This document shows, one piece after another, positions 1-8,438 of a DNA stretch of 12,085 nucleotides. The DNA lies in contig CAYUIZ010000092.1 in NCBI GenBank assembly GCA_964444885.1, positions 1 to 12,085 on the forward strand. The letters run 5' to 3'. The position numbers and the translations under genes are program-made. A model generated the notes under the pieces. It ran no database searches, was not told the origin of the DNA, and saw only the letters and a list, made by a program, of their open reading frames with translations. Position 1 is the first letter of the stretch; every line of letters begins with the position of its first letter. The DNA comes from CAYRGQ01 sp964444885 (GTDB taxonomy: Bacteria; Bacteroidota; Bacteroidia; Sphingobacteriales; Sphingobacteriaceae).

Positions 1-101
1 AGTTCCCAGCAGTCCTAAATGGAAGTCAGGAAGCAAATCGCCAGGAGAATGGGAAATAAAGCTCCCTCACAACCCAACATCCCACCAGCCCTTAAATGCT
101 T

Positions 102-2720
102 CTAATTCTTCAACAACCGCTGGATTTCGTCCAGCTTCAAGAGAGCCTCCACGGGCGTGAGGGAGTTGACATCGAGGTTGTTCAACATATCGCGTATTTT
201 CACCAGGATGGGGTCGTCAATGGAGAACATCTGTAGTTGGTAGGCTTGCTTCTGGATTTTCTTCATGCTGTCCTTAATGCGCTCGCCGCCGGTACGTTCC
301 TGTTCGAGCCGCAACAGAATGTCGTGGGCGCGCGCCAGCAATTTCGGGGGCATACCCGCCAGTTTGGCGACATGTATACCGAAGCTATGCTCGCTTCCAC
401 CCGGAATGAGTTTGCGCAGGAAAATAATCTTGTTGTTCAGTTCCTTGACGGACACATTATAGTTCTTAATCCGCGGAAATGTGTTCGTCAGCTCATTCAA
501 CTCGTGATAGTGCGTGGCGAAGAGTGTTTTGGCGCGTGCCGTGGGATGGCTATGCAAAAACTCGGCGATGGCCCAGGCAATGGATATGCCATCGTAGGTA
601 CTCGTTCCCCGGCCGATTTCGTCCAGCAGAATCAAGCTTCGGTCCGAGAGGTTGTTCATGATGCTTGCCGTCTCATTCATCTCGACCATAAAGGTTGACT
701 CGCCCGAGGAGAGATTGTCTGAGGCACCCACGCGGGTGAATATCTTGTCGACGACACCGATTTTAGCCTCCGTCGCCGGCACGAAGCAGCCCATCTGCGC
801 CATGAGTACAATCAACCCCGTTTGCCGCAACAAGGCCGACTTACCCGCCATGTTGGGTCCGGTGATGATGATCACCTGTTGGGTATCCCCGTCAAGGTAC
901 ACGTCGTTGGTGATGTAGTCTTCGCCAATTGGCAGGTTTTGTTCGATGACCGGGTGACGGCCACCCTTGATATCGATGGCGTTGCCGGAATTGATTTCGG
1001 GCTTGACGTAGTAATTCTTTTCGGCAATAACCGCAAAGTTGACCAGCACGTCCAGCCGGGCAAGCAGCTGGGCATTGAGTTGGACGGGCTTGATGTAATC
1101 CGCTAATGCCGCCATCAGTTCGGCGTAGAGCCTTGCCTCCAGCACCTGTATCTTTTCCTCGGCCCCGAGAATTTGTTCTTCATATTCTTTCAGCTCCTCG
1201 GTGATATACCGTTCGGCATTGACCAATGTCTGCTTGCGCATCCACGTGGCGGGCACCTTGTCCTTGTGCGCATTGGTCACCTCGAGGTAATAGCCAAAAA
1301 CGTTATTGAAAGCAATCTTGAGGGAGGGTATCCCCGTCGCCTCAGCCTCGCGCTTTTGGATGGCCAGCAGGTAATCCTTGCCGCCGAAGGCCACGGCCCG
1401 CAGCTTATCCAGTTCCTCGTTCACGCCGGAAGCAATGACATTGCCTTTGTTGACCATCACGGGCGGTTCGGCTTGCATTTCGGCCCCGATCCGCTGGCGG
1501 ATAAGTACGCAGGGATTGAGCTGTTCGGAGATCATCTGCAAGGCTTCCTGCTTGGTGTCGGCAGTCAGCTGCTTGACCTTCTCGACGGCATGGAGCGCGC
1601 GCTTGAGCTGGATGACCTCCCGGGGGTTGGCCTTGAGCAAACCGATTTTGCTGATCAGCCGTTCCAGATCACCCACCTGCCGTATTTCCTTGGCCAGTTC
1701 GTCGCGCAGGTCGCGGTTATTGCGAAAGAACTCGACAATGTGGAGCCGATCCTGTATGGCCTTCTCTTCCTTGAGCGGCATGACAATCCAGCGCTTGAGC
1801 AAGCGGGCGCCCATGGGCGATGCCGTATGGTCGAGTACGTCGGCGAGTACCACCGCATTTTCGTTGGCCGAGCTTATCAATTCCAGGTTGCGGATGGTGA
1901 AGCGGTCCAGCCACATGTACCGGTCTTCCTCGATGCGCGAGATATTCGAAATATGCTGGAGGTTGCGGTGTTCGGTTTCGTTGAGGTAATGCAGCGCCAC
2001 GCCTGCCGCCACCAGCCCTACCGGCATGCGGTCTACCCCGAAGCCCTTGAGCGATTTGACTTCAAAATGCTTCAGCAAAGTCTCCCCGGCATAATCGCCG
2101 GTATAGGGCCATTCATCGAGGGTATAGGTATAAAAGTTGTTGCCAAAGGTCTCCACGAACTGCTTGTATTGCCGCTTGGACATGATCACCTCGGTAGGCT
2201 TAAAGCCTTGGAGGAGTTTGTCGATATACGCAGTTTGCCCCTGTGCCACGAGAAATTCGCCCGTCGAAATATCGAGAAAGGATACGCCCGCGTGGGTTTT
2301 ATCAAAGTAAACGGATGCCAGGTAGTTATTGGACTTTTGCTGCACGATGTTATCGCTGTACGATACGCCTGGCGTCACCAGCTCCGTCACGCCCCGTTTC
2401 ACGATGGTTTTCGTCGTCTTGGGGTCTTCCAGCTGGTCGCAGATGGCCACGCGTTGGCCGGCGCGCACAAGCTTGGGCAAGTACGTTTCCAGGGAGTGGT
2501 GCGGAAATCCGGCCAGTTCAGTCTCCGACTCGCTGCCACTGCCTCGTTTGGTCAGCACAATCCCCAAGATCCCCGCCGCTTTCACGGCATCCTCCCCGAA
2601 TGTTTCGTAGAAGTCCCCAACGCGGAATAACAGCAAGGCACCCGGATATTTCGCCTTGATGCTGTTGTACTGTTGCATTAACGGGGTTTCCTTCTTCCCA
2701 GCCTTCTTTGCCTTTGCCAA
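102..2720 (-). CDS. mutS: DNA mismatch repair protein MutS
   Basis: MutS is the ATP-dependent sensor of base mismatches and small loops in methyl-independent or methyl-directed mismatch repair; it acts in the cytoplasm as a dimer with MutL. The 872-residue product is close to the usual 850-880. The N-terminal mismatch-binding motif GDFYETF carries the Phe-x-Glu pair (F37, E39). The C-terminal ATPase has Walker A GPNMAGKS (621-628), Walker B with D700-E701 (LLDEIGRGTSTYDG), and the THYHEL motif downstream. The start is TTG at 2718-2720. An in-frame stop lies eight codons upstream with no ATG in between, AGGAG sits four bases before the TTG, and the resulting N-terminus (MAKAKK...ETPLMQQYN) is what Bacteroidota MutS proteins show. 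The alternative is M15. The gene appears intact and monocistronic in this window, divergent from the two-component operon. Confidence 0.98.
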   Translation of the reverse strand: MAKAKKAGKKETPLMQQYNSIKAKYPGALLLFRVGDFYETFGEDAVKAAGILGIVLTKRGSGSESETELAGFPHHSLETYLPKLVRAGQRVAICDQLEDPKTTKTIVKRGVTELVTPGVSYSDNIVQQKSNNYLASVYFDKTHAGVSFLDISTGEFLVAQGQTAYIDKLLQGFKPTEVIMSKRQYKQFVETFGNNFYTYTLDEWPYTGDYAGETLLKHFEVKSLKGFGVDRMPVGLVAAGVALHYLNETEHRNLQHISNISRIEEDRYMWLDRFTIRNLELISSANENAVVLADVLDHTASPMGARLLKRWIVMPLKEEKAIQDRLHIVEFFRNNRDLRDELAKEIRQVGDLERLISKIGLLKANPREVIQLKRALHAVEKVKQLTADTKQEALQMISEQLNPCVLIRQRIGAEMQAEPPVMVNKGNVIASGVNEELDKLRAVAFGGKDYLLAIQKREAEATGIPSLKIAFNNVFGYYLEVTNAHKDKVPATWMRKQTLVNAERYITEELKEYEEQILGAEEKIQVLEARLYAELMAALADYIKPVQLNAQLLARLDVLVNFAVIAEKNYYVKPEINSGNAIDIKGGRHPVIEQNLPIGEDYITNDVYLDGDTQQVIIITGPNMAGKSALLRQTGLIVLMAQMGCFVPATEAKIGVVDKIFTRVGASDNLSSGESTFMVEMNETASIMNNLSDRSLILLDEIGRGTSTYDGISIAWAIAEFLHSHPTARAKTLFATHYHELNELTNTFPRIKNYNVSVKELNNKIIFLRKLIPGGSEHSFGIHVAKLAGMPPKLLARAHDILLRLEQERTGGERIKDSMKKIQKQAYQLQMFSIDDPILVKIRDMLNNLDVNSLTPVEALLKLDEIQRLLKN

Positions 2721-2724
2721 ATCG

Positions 2725-2729
2725 CTCCT
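2725..2729 (-). promoter_or_regulatory. Shine-Dalgarno-like AGGAG before the mutS TTG start
   Basis: Read on the minus strand, AGGAG is followed by CGAT and then TTG. Shine-Dalgarno sequences are weak or absent for many Bacteroidota genes, so this one supports TTG as the true start rather than the internal M15. Confidence 0.5.
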
Positions 2730-2748
2730 GTATTTTTATGAATGGGCA

Positions 2749-2779
2749 TAAAAATAGGATAAAACCAAGGATTAGGCAA
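2749..2779 (-). promoter_or_regulatory. Candidate mutS promoter (Bacteroidota -33/-7 type)
   Basis: On the minus strand TTG (2777-2779) is separated by 20 bases from TATTTTTA (2749-2756), seven of eight matches to the form TAnnTTTG. It would give a transcript start near 2745 and a leader of about 25 bases before mutS. Called by eye only. Confidence 0.45.
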
Positions 2780-2864
2780 GTTCGGGCAATTTACTTTTTC
2801 GGATAGCGCCGCCGCACGCCTGGATACTGACGGCGACCAACGTGAAAAACAGCTGGGCTTCGCT

Positions 2865-2895
2865 TTGCAATATATGGGTAAAATAACTATACTTG
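2865..2895 (+). promoter_or_regulatory. Candidate promoter of the histidine kinase/response regulator operon
   Basis: TTG (2865-2867) is followed after exactly 20 bases by TATACTTG (2888-2895), which matches TAnnTTTG at all but one fixed position. The leader to the ATG at 2947 would be about 45 bases. Spacing and position both fit a Bacteroidota housekeeping promoter. Confidence 0.5.
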
Positions 2896-2946
2896 CTCGG
2901 GTAAACTGCCTGCCGACACTAACTGATTTGCCGTTGAGTACCCCAT

Positions 2947-5214
2947 ATGAAAATTAAAATCCAGTCGTACACGCTTTTAATGAGCTTGGCGCTGGCATTG
3001 CCGCTTGTTGCCGTTGGTCAGGCGCCGACGCGTCCGGATGCACGGCAGTTGGCGGCCAAATTCGAGGAGATCAAAGCCATGCCCGCCGGGCGGCAAAGGC
3101 TGGTGGAAATCCTTCGCCTCACACGCAATCCGGCTGCCATTAATCCCGAGAGCGAACAATGGATCGCCCGCAGCATACGGGAAGCGGACTCCCTAAGCGA
3201 ACGGGGGCTGCAAGCCGAACTGATGGCCAACTACGCTTACGTCCTGATCAGCAAGAAAGACCTGGCTAGCGCCGAAGATCTGCTTGACCGTGCCAATGCG
3301 ATCATCCAAAAGCTGGACAACATCGCCCAACTAGGGCCGCTGAACTCGCTTGCGATTGGCTACCAGCGATTGAACGCCTTCGACAAAACACTAGCCGCTT
3401 ACCAACAAGTGGCTGCATTCACGAGAGGGAAGGACGGCACCGACATGCGGATGCACTACATGACCGTACTGCAAAACAAGGCGACATTGTACCATCGGTC
3501 GGGGCAGTACGAGCAGCAGTTGGCCGCCGTGGAAGAGGCCCAAAGCCTGCTGGGGACAATCGACCTGCCCTCCGCGCTGTTCAACATCAAATTCAATATC
3601 GCCTCCTCCCTCGTGCAACTCAACAAACCGGAGGAAGCGGCTGCGATATTCAATGCGCTGATGCCCGACATTGAACGGAATGCCGGAGGTCGCACACCAC
3701 TCTTTTACAGCATATTAGGCGAACACCACATGCGCTTGGGCCACGAATCGGCTGCGGCCGAATTTTTTAACCGCATCTTCCACTGGCCTACGGCCTCGCC
3801 TCAGGAAAAGTTGCGCGCAGCCGTGCAACTGGTGAAACTGCATATTGGCTTAGGCAATGCCGACAGCGTAACGTTTTACGAACAACAGGCCGCCCAATGG
3901 CGTAAAAACCCGATGGCAAGGTACGACGAGCAAGACGTGCAGTTGATGGAAGGGATGGTCCAGGCGTTTCGTGGCAACCACGATTTGGCCAAGCAGCATT
4001 ACCGCACACTAACGGCGAGTCCTTCACCGGCCGGCTCGGTCGCCGCATGGGCTAAACTCCACGGCCACCTGCAACTGGCCGCATTATATCTGCAAGAAGG
4101 GTCTACCGAGGAGGCGCGGCACACGCTTTCCGAGGTCGATAGCGAGATTAACAGTCCCTACGTACCGCATACCCTCAAGACCACCTATTACCGACTAATG
4201 CGCGAAGGAACGGCTGTAGCCGATGGCAGTTCGTCCGTTGCAGACACCGCGATGCACCTCGCCGCGGCACAGCACGCCGAAACCGACAGCCTATTGCGCG
4301 CTTCATCACTGCAAGCGTATGCCGATATGGAAGCGAGGTATCGCCTGCAGGAGAAAGACCATGCCTTGCAGGTCAGCCAGCACCAAGCAACCCTGCACGC
4401 GTTGGAACTCGACAAGCAACGCCAGCGCAACCTCATTCTTTCCTTAGCCTCGGTCGTCGCGATCATGGCACTAGGTGGCACGATTGGCGCGCTCGCGTAC
4501 CGCCGGCGGCAACAATCCGACCAACATCGGGCTGAAAAAGCCACCCTCGCGCAGCAACACCGCATCGAAACGGCCAAGGCCCTAAAAGACGCCCAGGAAC
4601 AAGAACGAAAAGGGATTGCCCACAAACTGCACGACGAGGTGGGCGCCATGCTCTCCATCGCCAAGCTGAATGTCAGCCAACTCGACGAGTCGGTTTTCGT
4701 AGCAGGCAGCGATGCGGAAAAAAAGCTGAAAACAACCGAAAAACTACTGGACGAGGTAAGCGATACCGTTCGCCAATTGAGCCACACGCTCATGCCCGTC
4801 GTATTGGAAAAATATGGCCTGAAACGCGGCATCGAAGATCTGTTGCAGTCGGTGGCAACGGCCAAGAAAATCAAGGTGGAACAGGTCATCGAGGGTTTGG
4901 ACGACACCTCAGGCTGGGATCCGGACTTCTGCCTGAGCATTTACCGCATCGTGCAGGAAATCGTTAACAACATTCTCAAGCATGCCCAAGCAACCCACGC
5001 CTTACTCCAAATTGTGGAACTGCCCGATGCAGTAACACTCTATGTTGAGGACAACGGAAAAGGACTTGCCGTGCCCAGCCAATCAAACGGCGTAGGCTTG
5101 AAACTCTTGCAAAGCAACATTGCTTATTTAGACGGAACGATAGAAATCGACGGCAAGGAAAACAAGGGCACGTTTATCCTGATTGAATTGCCGATAGCAG
5201 TGCCAAACCCCTAG
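2947..5214 (+). CDS. TPR-containing sensor histidine kinase (HisKA_3/HATPase_c, NarX/DegS-like)
   Basis: This is a membrane histidine kinase that should autophosphorylate and pass phosphate to the regulator encoded next to it. Of 755 residues, the first 25 or so form a cleavable signal peptide (MKIKIQ..., hydrophobic core, then VGQA). Residues about 80-400 are helical TPR-like repeats, expected in the periplasm. A coiled-coil-like stretch (about 450-495) leads to one transmembrane helix (496-518) followed by RRR. A second coiled coil leads to the dimerisation and phosphoacceptor box ERKGIAHKLHDEVG with H562. The ATPase domain has an N box (E671-N675), a G1 box DNGKG (702-706) and a G2 box GVGL (715-718). 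The signal sensed is not visible; TPR sensors of this type are common in Bacteroidota and often lack a small-molecule domain. The reading frame is intact. Confidence 0.93.
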   Translation: MKIKIQSYTLLMSLALALPLVAVGQAPTRPDARQLAAKFEEIKAMPAGRQRLVEILRLTRNPAAINPESEQWIARSIREADSLSERGLQAELMANYAYVLISKKDLASAEDLLDRANAIIQKLDNIAQLGPLNSLAIGYQRLNAFDKTLAAYQQVAAFTRGKDGTDMRMHYMTVLQNKATLYHRSGQYEQQLAAVEEAQSLLGTIDLPSALFNIKFNIASSLVQLNKPEEAAAIFNALMPDIERNAGGRTPLFYSILGEHHMRLGHESAAAEFFNRIFHWPTASPQEKLRAAVQLVKLHIGLGNADSVTFYEQQAAQWRKNPMARYDEQDVQLMEGMVQAFRGNHDLAKQHYRTLTASPSPAGSVAAWAKLHGHLQLAALYLQEGSTEEARHTLSEVDSEINSPYVPHTLKTTYYRLMREGTAVADGSSSVADTAMHLAAAQHAETDSLLRASSLQAYADMEARYRLQEKDHALQVSQHQATLHALELDKQRQRNLILSLASVVAIMALGGTIGALAYRRRQQSDQHRAEKATLAQQHRIETAKALKDAQEQERKGIAHKLHDEVGAMLSIAKLNVSQLDESVFVAGSDAEKKLKTTEKLLDEVSDTVRQLSHTLMPVVLEKYGLKRGIEDLLQSVATAKKIKVEQVIEGLDDTSGWDPDFCLSIYRIVQEIVNNILKHAQATHALLQIVELPDAVTLYVEDNGKGLAVPSQSNGVGLKLLQSNIAYLDGTIEIDGKENKGTFILIELPIAVPNP

Positions 5215-5229
5215 TAGCCGTATACGATA

Positions 5230-5883
5230 ATGACGAAAATTCGCGTAATCATTGCTGAAGACCACCCCATCGTCGTGAAGGGGATCCGGGACCTGTTCGC
5301 CGACCGTGCCGAACGGTTTGAGATACTCGACACGTTCCAAGACGGAAAAACCCTCTTGCAGTCGCCGAGCCTGGCCCTCGCCGATGTGCTCTTGCTGGAT
5401 TTAAACCTGCCCAAGACGGATGGGTTGCAGATCCTTGAGCAACTCCAAAAACAGCAGGTGCGGACCAAAATCATCGTGCTTACCAGCTACCTATCCCACC
5501 AGCTGGCCACGCAGTGCCGGGAACTCGGCGCGGCGGGTTACTTGGTGAAATCGCAGGACATCGGTGAGCTCACGCATTGGATAGACGAGGCGCTTGCCGG
5601 CAATCCGGTTTTCCCAGACGCGCTCGCACCGGAGAATATGGAAGAGGCAGACAGCTACTTCCTGTACACCGATGAGTTTTTGAAAAAATATAAATTGACC
5701 AAGCGGGAGGTCCAAATCATCAAATTGGTGTGCCAAGAACAGAATTCGGACGAAATCGCCCATGTCTTGCACGTGTCGCCCTTCACCGTCAAAACCCATC
5801 GCCGCAACATCATCCGCAAACTTGGGCTCGACGACTCGACGATTTCCCTATACAAGTTTGCCCAAGCGAACGGATTGCTGTAA
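5230..5883 (+). CDS. NarL/FixJ (LuxR-type) response regulator
   Basis: This DNA-binding response regulator of 217 residues is the likely partner of the kinase 15 bases upstream in the same operon. The receiver domain has the acidic pair E10-D11, phosphoacceptor D57 (LLLDLNLP), switch residue T85 and the conserved K107. The C-terminal GerE/LuxR helix-turn-helix spans about 156-217, with LTKREVQIIKLV and the recognition part VSPFTVKTHRRNIIRKLGL. Its targets are unknown. The gene ends 17 bases from the stop of the convergent receptor gene, with no clear hairpin terminator between them, so the two transcripts may overlap at their 3' ends. Confidence 0.95.
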   Translation: MTKIRVIIAEDHPIVVKGIRDLFADRAERFEILDTFQDGKTLLQSPSLALADVLLLDLNLPKTDGLQILEQLQKQQVRTKIIVLTSYLSHQLATQCRELGAAGYLVKSQDIGELTHWIDEALAGNPVFPDALAPENMEEADSYFLYTDEFLKKYKLTKREVQIIKLVCQEQNSDEIAHVLHVSPFTVKTHRRNIIRKLGLDDSTISLYKFAQANGLL

Positions 5884-5900
5884 CGGATGGGCAGTACGGC

Positions 5901-8327
5901 CTAAAACTCAAAGATAAACCCAATCGACGGCACGATCGTCGCGCTCCGGTCGTTCAGCACCAACGGCACGGCGTTGCTGCCATCCATCACAATCGGGTTG
6001 CCGTCCACGGTCGCGAAACCGCTATTGTCCACAGTCCGTTCGAACGTGTATTTCGGCAAGGATGGCGTTTTGTAGAGAAACGCGTTTTGGAAATCCGCGA
6101 AGAGCACTAAGCTGGTGTTGCGGAAATTAAACGTCTTATCGACCCGGATATCCAGTTGCTGGAATAGTGGCAAGGTTTCCGAATTGAGTTGCGCATAGTC
6201 GTAGACGCCCCGGCCGGTGGTCAGGTAGAGCGCCTGCGAACTTGCCAGGTCAAAGGGCGTATAGGGTTGCCCACCTGCAATCCGATACTTCAGCCCCACG
6301 TCCCAATCGCGCTTGAATTTGTATCCCAACGTCCCGGAAACGACGTAGCCATAATCCCAGGTAGAGGGACGGAACACGCCATCCGCACCCGAGAACTCGG
6401 ACTTGTAAACCGTCGCGCTCAACACGTAAAACAGGTTGCGGATAAGCTTTTGTTGCGCGTACGCCTCGACGCCATACACGCGTCCGTCACCGATAGACGT
6501 ATACGCCTCATTGCCGATGGCGTTAAAGTCAGTGCCGATATTCGCCATGGAAATACCGTCAGCGAGCGATACCGGGTAGTTGCCATAATCTTTATAAAAT
6601 GCCTCAACCGTAAACCGGAAATCGTTGCGGGGCGCAAATTGGGTGCCTACGGTATAGTGAATCGCATTGATGTATTCCAGTGACTCATTCGCTAGCCCGC
6701 CGCCCGGAGTACGGTAGCCCAACGCCGTGTAGGACGGCAATTTGTAATAGCTGCCGACCGAGCCGGAAACATTCCACCTCGACCCCAAGGCATAGGACAG
6801 CGAGAAGCGTGGCGACAACGACCGCAGTGGGTTCATGCCCCGATCGGTAAACGTATTCACGTCGCTGCGGAGGCCGCCAGAGAGCAACAGCTTCTCGTCA
6901 AAGAAATACTTGCTCCCGTGGGCATAGAGGCCCATTTTGAAAAATTCGATGGCCGTGGACGTATTGATGGTCTGCGTCGGCAAGCCAGCGCCACCATCCG
7001 GGTCGGGCACGCCCAATCGGATCGTATTGAACAAGTCGGCGTCGTATTTCACGTACTGCCCCCCGCCGCCGTAGCTGAATTTCCACCCATTGACGAATCG
7101 GTCGACGTCGACACGCAGTTTATTTTCGATCTCGTGGCTGCGCAAATCAAATAGCTTATCCCCTTCTTCAGCCACGTTGTCTTCATAACGTTTCGCGCCG
7201 TTTGAAAACATGTTGCGGCTCAGCGCAATGGTATAATATCCGTTGTCGACCAAGCGCTTCCACGATGCACCTACCGTATAGTTCCACTGGTCGATCAGCG
7301 GATTGGAGCGCAGGATATACGCATTCTCGGCATCCGCATTTTTCGGCGCTACCAGCCTGAAATTATCAAGCGCGCCAATACCGATAAAGTTGAGTTCGCT
7401 TTTGTCGTTAATTTTGTGGTTCACTTTGTATTGGAAATCCCAATAATCGGGTCGTATAGGCAAATCCAATACTTCGAATAAATACTTCAGATACGAACGT
7501 CTGGCCGAGGCCAAAAAGGTGGTTTTTGGCGACAGCGGGCCCTCCAGTGTCGCTGCAAACTCACTGCCCGACAACCGCATGTTACCGCCCAGCTTGTCGG
7601 GGTTGCCATTGCGTTGCTTGATGACGAACGTAGACGCCAAGGCATTGTCATAGCGACTGTCAAACGCCGAAGAGGTCAGCTGCACGTCGTTGATGAAGGA
7701 TACGTTGAGAATGCCCGTAGCCCCACCGCTGGCCCCTTGGGTCTGGAAGTGGTTGAGCACCGGAATCTCGATACCGTCTAAGTAATAGACATTCTCGGAT
7801 GGGCCTCCTCCGCGCACGATGATGTCATTTCGATTGGCCGTGGTTCCCCCTGCCACGCCAGGCAGCACTTGAATAACCTTCGATACGTCAAAGTTGCCCC
7901 CGGGGTTCACCCGGATTTCTTCAGACGTGAGTTTCTGTGTAGCCAACGGCGTGACCATATCCGTGGCACGGGCCGACCGACCGAAGCCCACTACCACCTC
8001 GTCAAGGGATTGAACGCGTTCGTCCAACTCGATCAGCAGCACTTGCGCATTCCCCGAACTCAGGTTAATATTGTAAAGCACAGCCGTTTCGAAACCCAGC
8101 ACGGACACCTCCACGCTATAGCGGCCAACCGGCAATGCCAATTGGAAATTACCCCGTTCGTCAGTGACCACGCTCACCGTGTCGGCTCCCTGCAGCATGA
8201 CCGTAGCACCCGGAATGGCCTCTTGCGTATTCTTGCCTCGTACGCTGCCGGTAATATCGCCTAATCGCTGGGCGTGAACTAAAATCGAACCAAAAACCAG
8301 CGCAAGTGTTATAGAGATGTATTTCAT
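5901..8327 (-). CDS. TonB-dependent outer-membrane receptor with carboxypeptidase-regulatory-like N-terminal domain
   Basis: TonB-dependent receptors take up bulky nutrients (iron chelates, cofactors, glycans) across the outer membrane using energy from TonB-ExbBD. The chosen start, ATG at 8325-8327, gives 808 residues beginning with a signal peptide (MKYISITLALVFGSILVHAQ). The frame stays open 24 codons further upstream, but that stretch covers the promoter region and would hide the signal peptide. Residues about 24-105 form the beta-sandwich common in Bacteroidota receptors (ITGSVRG...IPGATV...TDERGNF). About 115-235 is the plug (VIQVLPGV, IIVRGG, YYLDGIEIP), and the rest is the barrel, ending in the aromatic C-terminus FIFEF. 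No SusD-like gene lies beside it, so it is not a canonical SusCD pair. The substrate cannot be told from sequence. It is divergent from a MarR gene and perhaps controlled by it. Confidence 0.93.
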   Translation of the reverse strand: MKYISITLALVFGSILVHAQRLGDITGSVRGKNTQEAIPGATVMLQGADTVSVVTDERGNFQLALPVGRYSVEVSVLGFETAVLYNINLSSGNAQVLLIELDERVQSLDEVVVGFGRSARATDMVTPLATQKLTSEEIRVNPGGNFDVSKVIQVLPGVAGGTTANRNDIIVRGGGPSENVYYLDGIEIPVLNHFQTQGASGGATGILNVSFINDVQLTSSAFDSRYDNALASTFVIKQRNGNPDKLGGNMRLSGSEFAATLEGPLSPKTTFLASARRSYLKYLFEVLDLPIRPDYWDFQYKVNHKINDKSELNFIGIGALDNFRLVAPKNADAENAYILRSNPLIDQWNYTVGASWKRLVDNGYYTIALSRNMFSNGAKRYEDNVAEEGDKLFDLRSHEIENKLRVDVDRFVNGWKFSYGGGGQYVKYDADLFNTIRLGVPDPDGGAGLPTQTINTSTAIEFFKMGLYAHGSKYFFDEKLLLSGGLRSDVNTFTDRGMNPLRSLSPRFSLSYALGSRWNVSGSVGSYYKLPSYTALGYRTPGGGLANESLEYINAIHYTVGTQFAPRNDFRFTVEAFYKDYGNYPVSLADGISMANIGTDFNAIGNEAYTSIGDGRVYGVEAYAQQKLIRNLFYVLSATVYKSEFSGADGVFRPSTWDYGYVVSGTLGYKFKRDWDVGLKYRIAGGQPYTPFDLASSQALYLTTGRGVYDYAQLNSETLPLFQQLDIRVDKTFNFRNTSLVLFADFQNAFLYKTPSLPKYTFERTVDNSGFATVDGNPIVMDGSNAVPLVLNDRSATIVPSIGFIFEF

Positions 8328-8334
8328 ATTGGCG

Positions 8335-8342
8335 CAAAAGTA
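8335..8342 (-). promoter_or_regulatory. -7 element of the TonB-dependent receptor gene
   Basis: On the minus strand the sequence reads TACTTTTG, a perfect match to TAnnTTTG, and ends eight bases before the ATG at 8327. The transcript would start only a few bases before the start codon. No TTG is present at the -33 distance; that place is taken by one arm of an inverted repeat (8363-8370). Confidence 0.5.
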
Positions 8343-8375
8343 AACCATCGAAACGGAATTTAGTGTAAAAAAAGC

Positions 8376-8392
8376 GTAATAATTTTTATTAC
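8376..8392. promoter_or_regulatory. Candidate MarR operator palindrome
   Basis: GTAATAATTTTTATTAC is an inverted repeat with perfect 7-base arms (GTAATAA/TTATTAC) around TTT. Dimeric MarR proteins typically bind AT-rich palindromes of about 16-20 bases near their own gene, often between divergent genes; this one begins 46 bases before the marR ATG and lies upstream of the receptor gene. Binding is inferred, not shown. Confidence 0.5.
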
Positions 8393-8407
8393 TTGACATT
8401 TTTAGTA

Positions 8408-8415
8408 TAATTTTA
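8408..8415 (+). promoter_or_regulatory. Possible -7 element of marR
   Basis: TAATTTTA matches TAnnTTTG at all but the last base and lies 23 bases before the marR ATG. It overlaps the TTTTACAC arm of the outer inverted repeat, and no TTG lies at the right upstream distance. This is weak, since AT-rich DNA offers many such matches. Confidence 0.25.
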
Positions 8416-8438
8416 CACCAAATAAACGAAGCAATACT

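Larger units (their letters stand above)
8363..8418. repeat. Outer inverted repeat GTGTAAAA / TTTTACAC between receptor and marR genes
   Basis: GTGTAAAA (8363-8370) and its exact reverse complement TTTTACAC (8411-8418) lie on either side of the intergenic region. The left arm falls at about -33 of the receptor promoter, and the right arm lies in the likely marR promoter region, 20 bases before its ATG. The placement suggests protein binding sites acting on both divergent genes. The region is AT-rich, so chance repeats are easier here. Confidence 0.4.

Noticed and set aside
51..66. GGGA...TCCC as a mutS terminator
   Set aside because: A four-pair stem without a T-tract is too weak to call.
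1173..2630. A 485-codon open frame on the plus strand opposite mutS
   Set aside because: It is fully antisense to a well-conserved mutS, has no recognisable domain, and its composition is what the complementary frame of a GC-biased gene gives.
4188..4940. A 250-codon open frame on the minus strand opposite the histidine kinase
   Set aside because: It is a serine/arginine/cysteine-rich shadow of the kinase coding strand with no domain signature.
8328..8399. 24 extra N-terminal codons for the TonB-dependent receptor
   Set aside because: They cover a perfect -7 promoter element and operator-like repeats, and would bury the clear signal peptide that starts at the ATG at 8325-8327.
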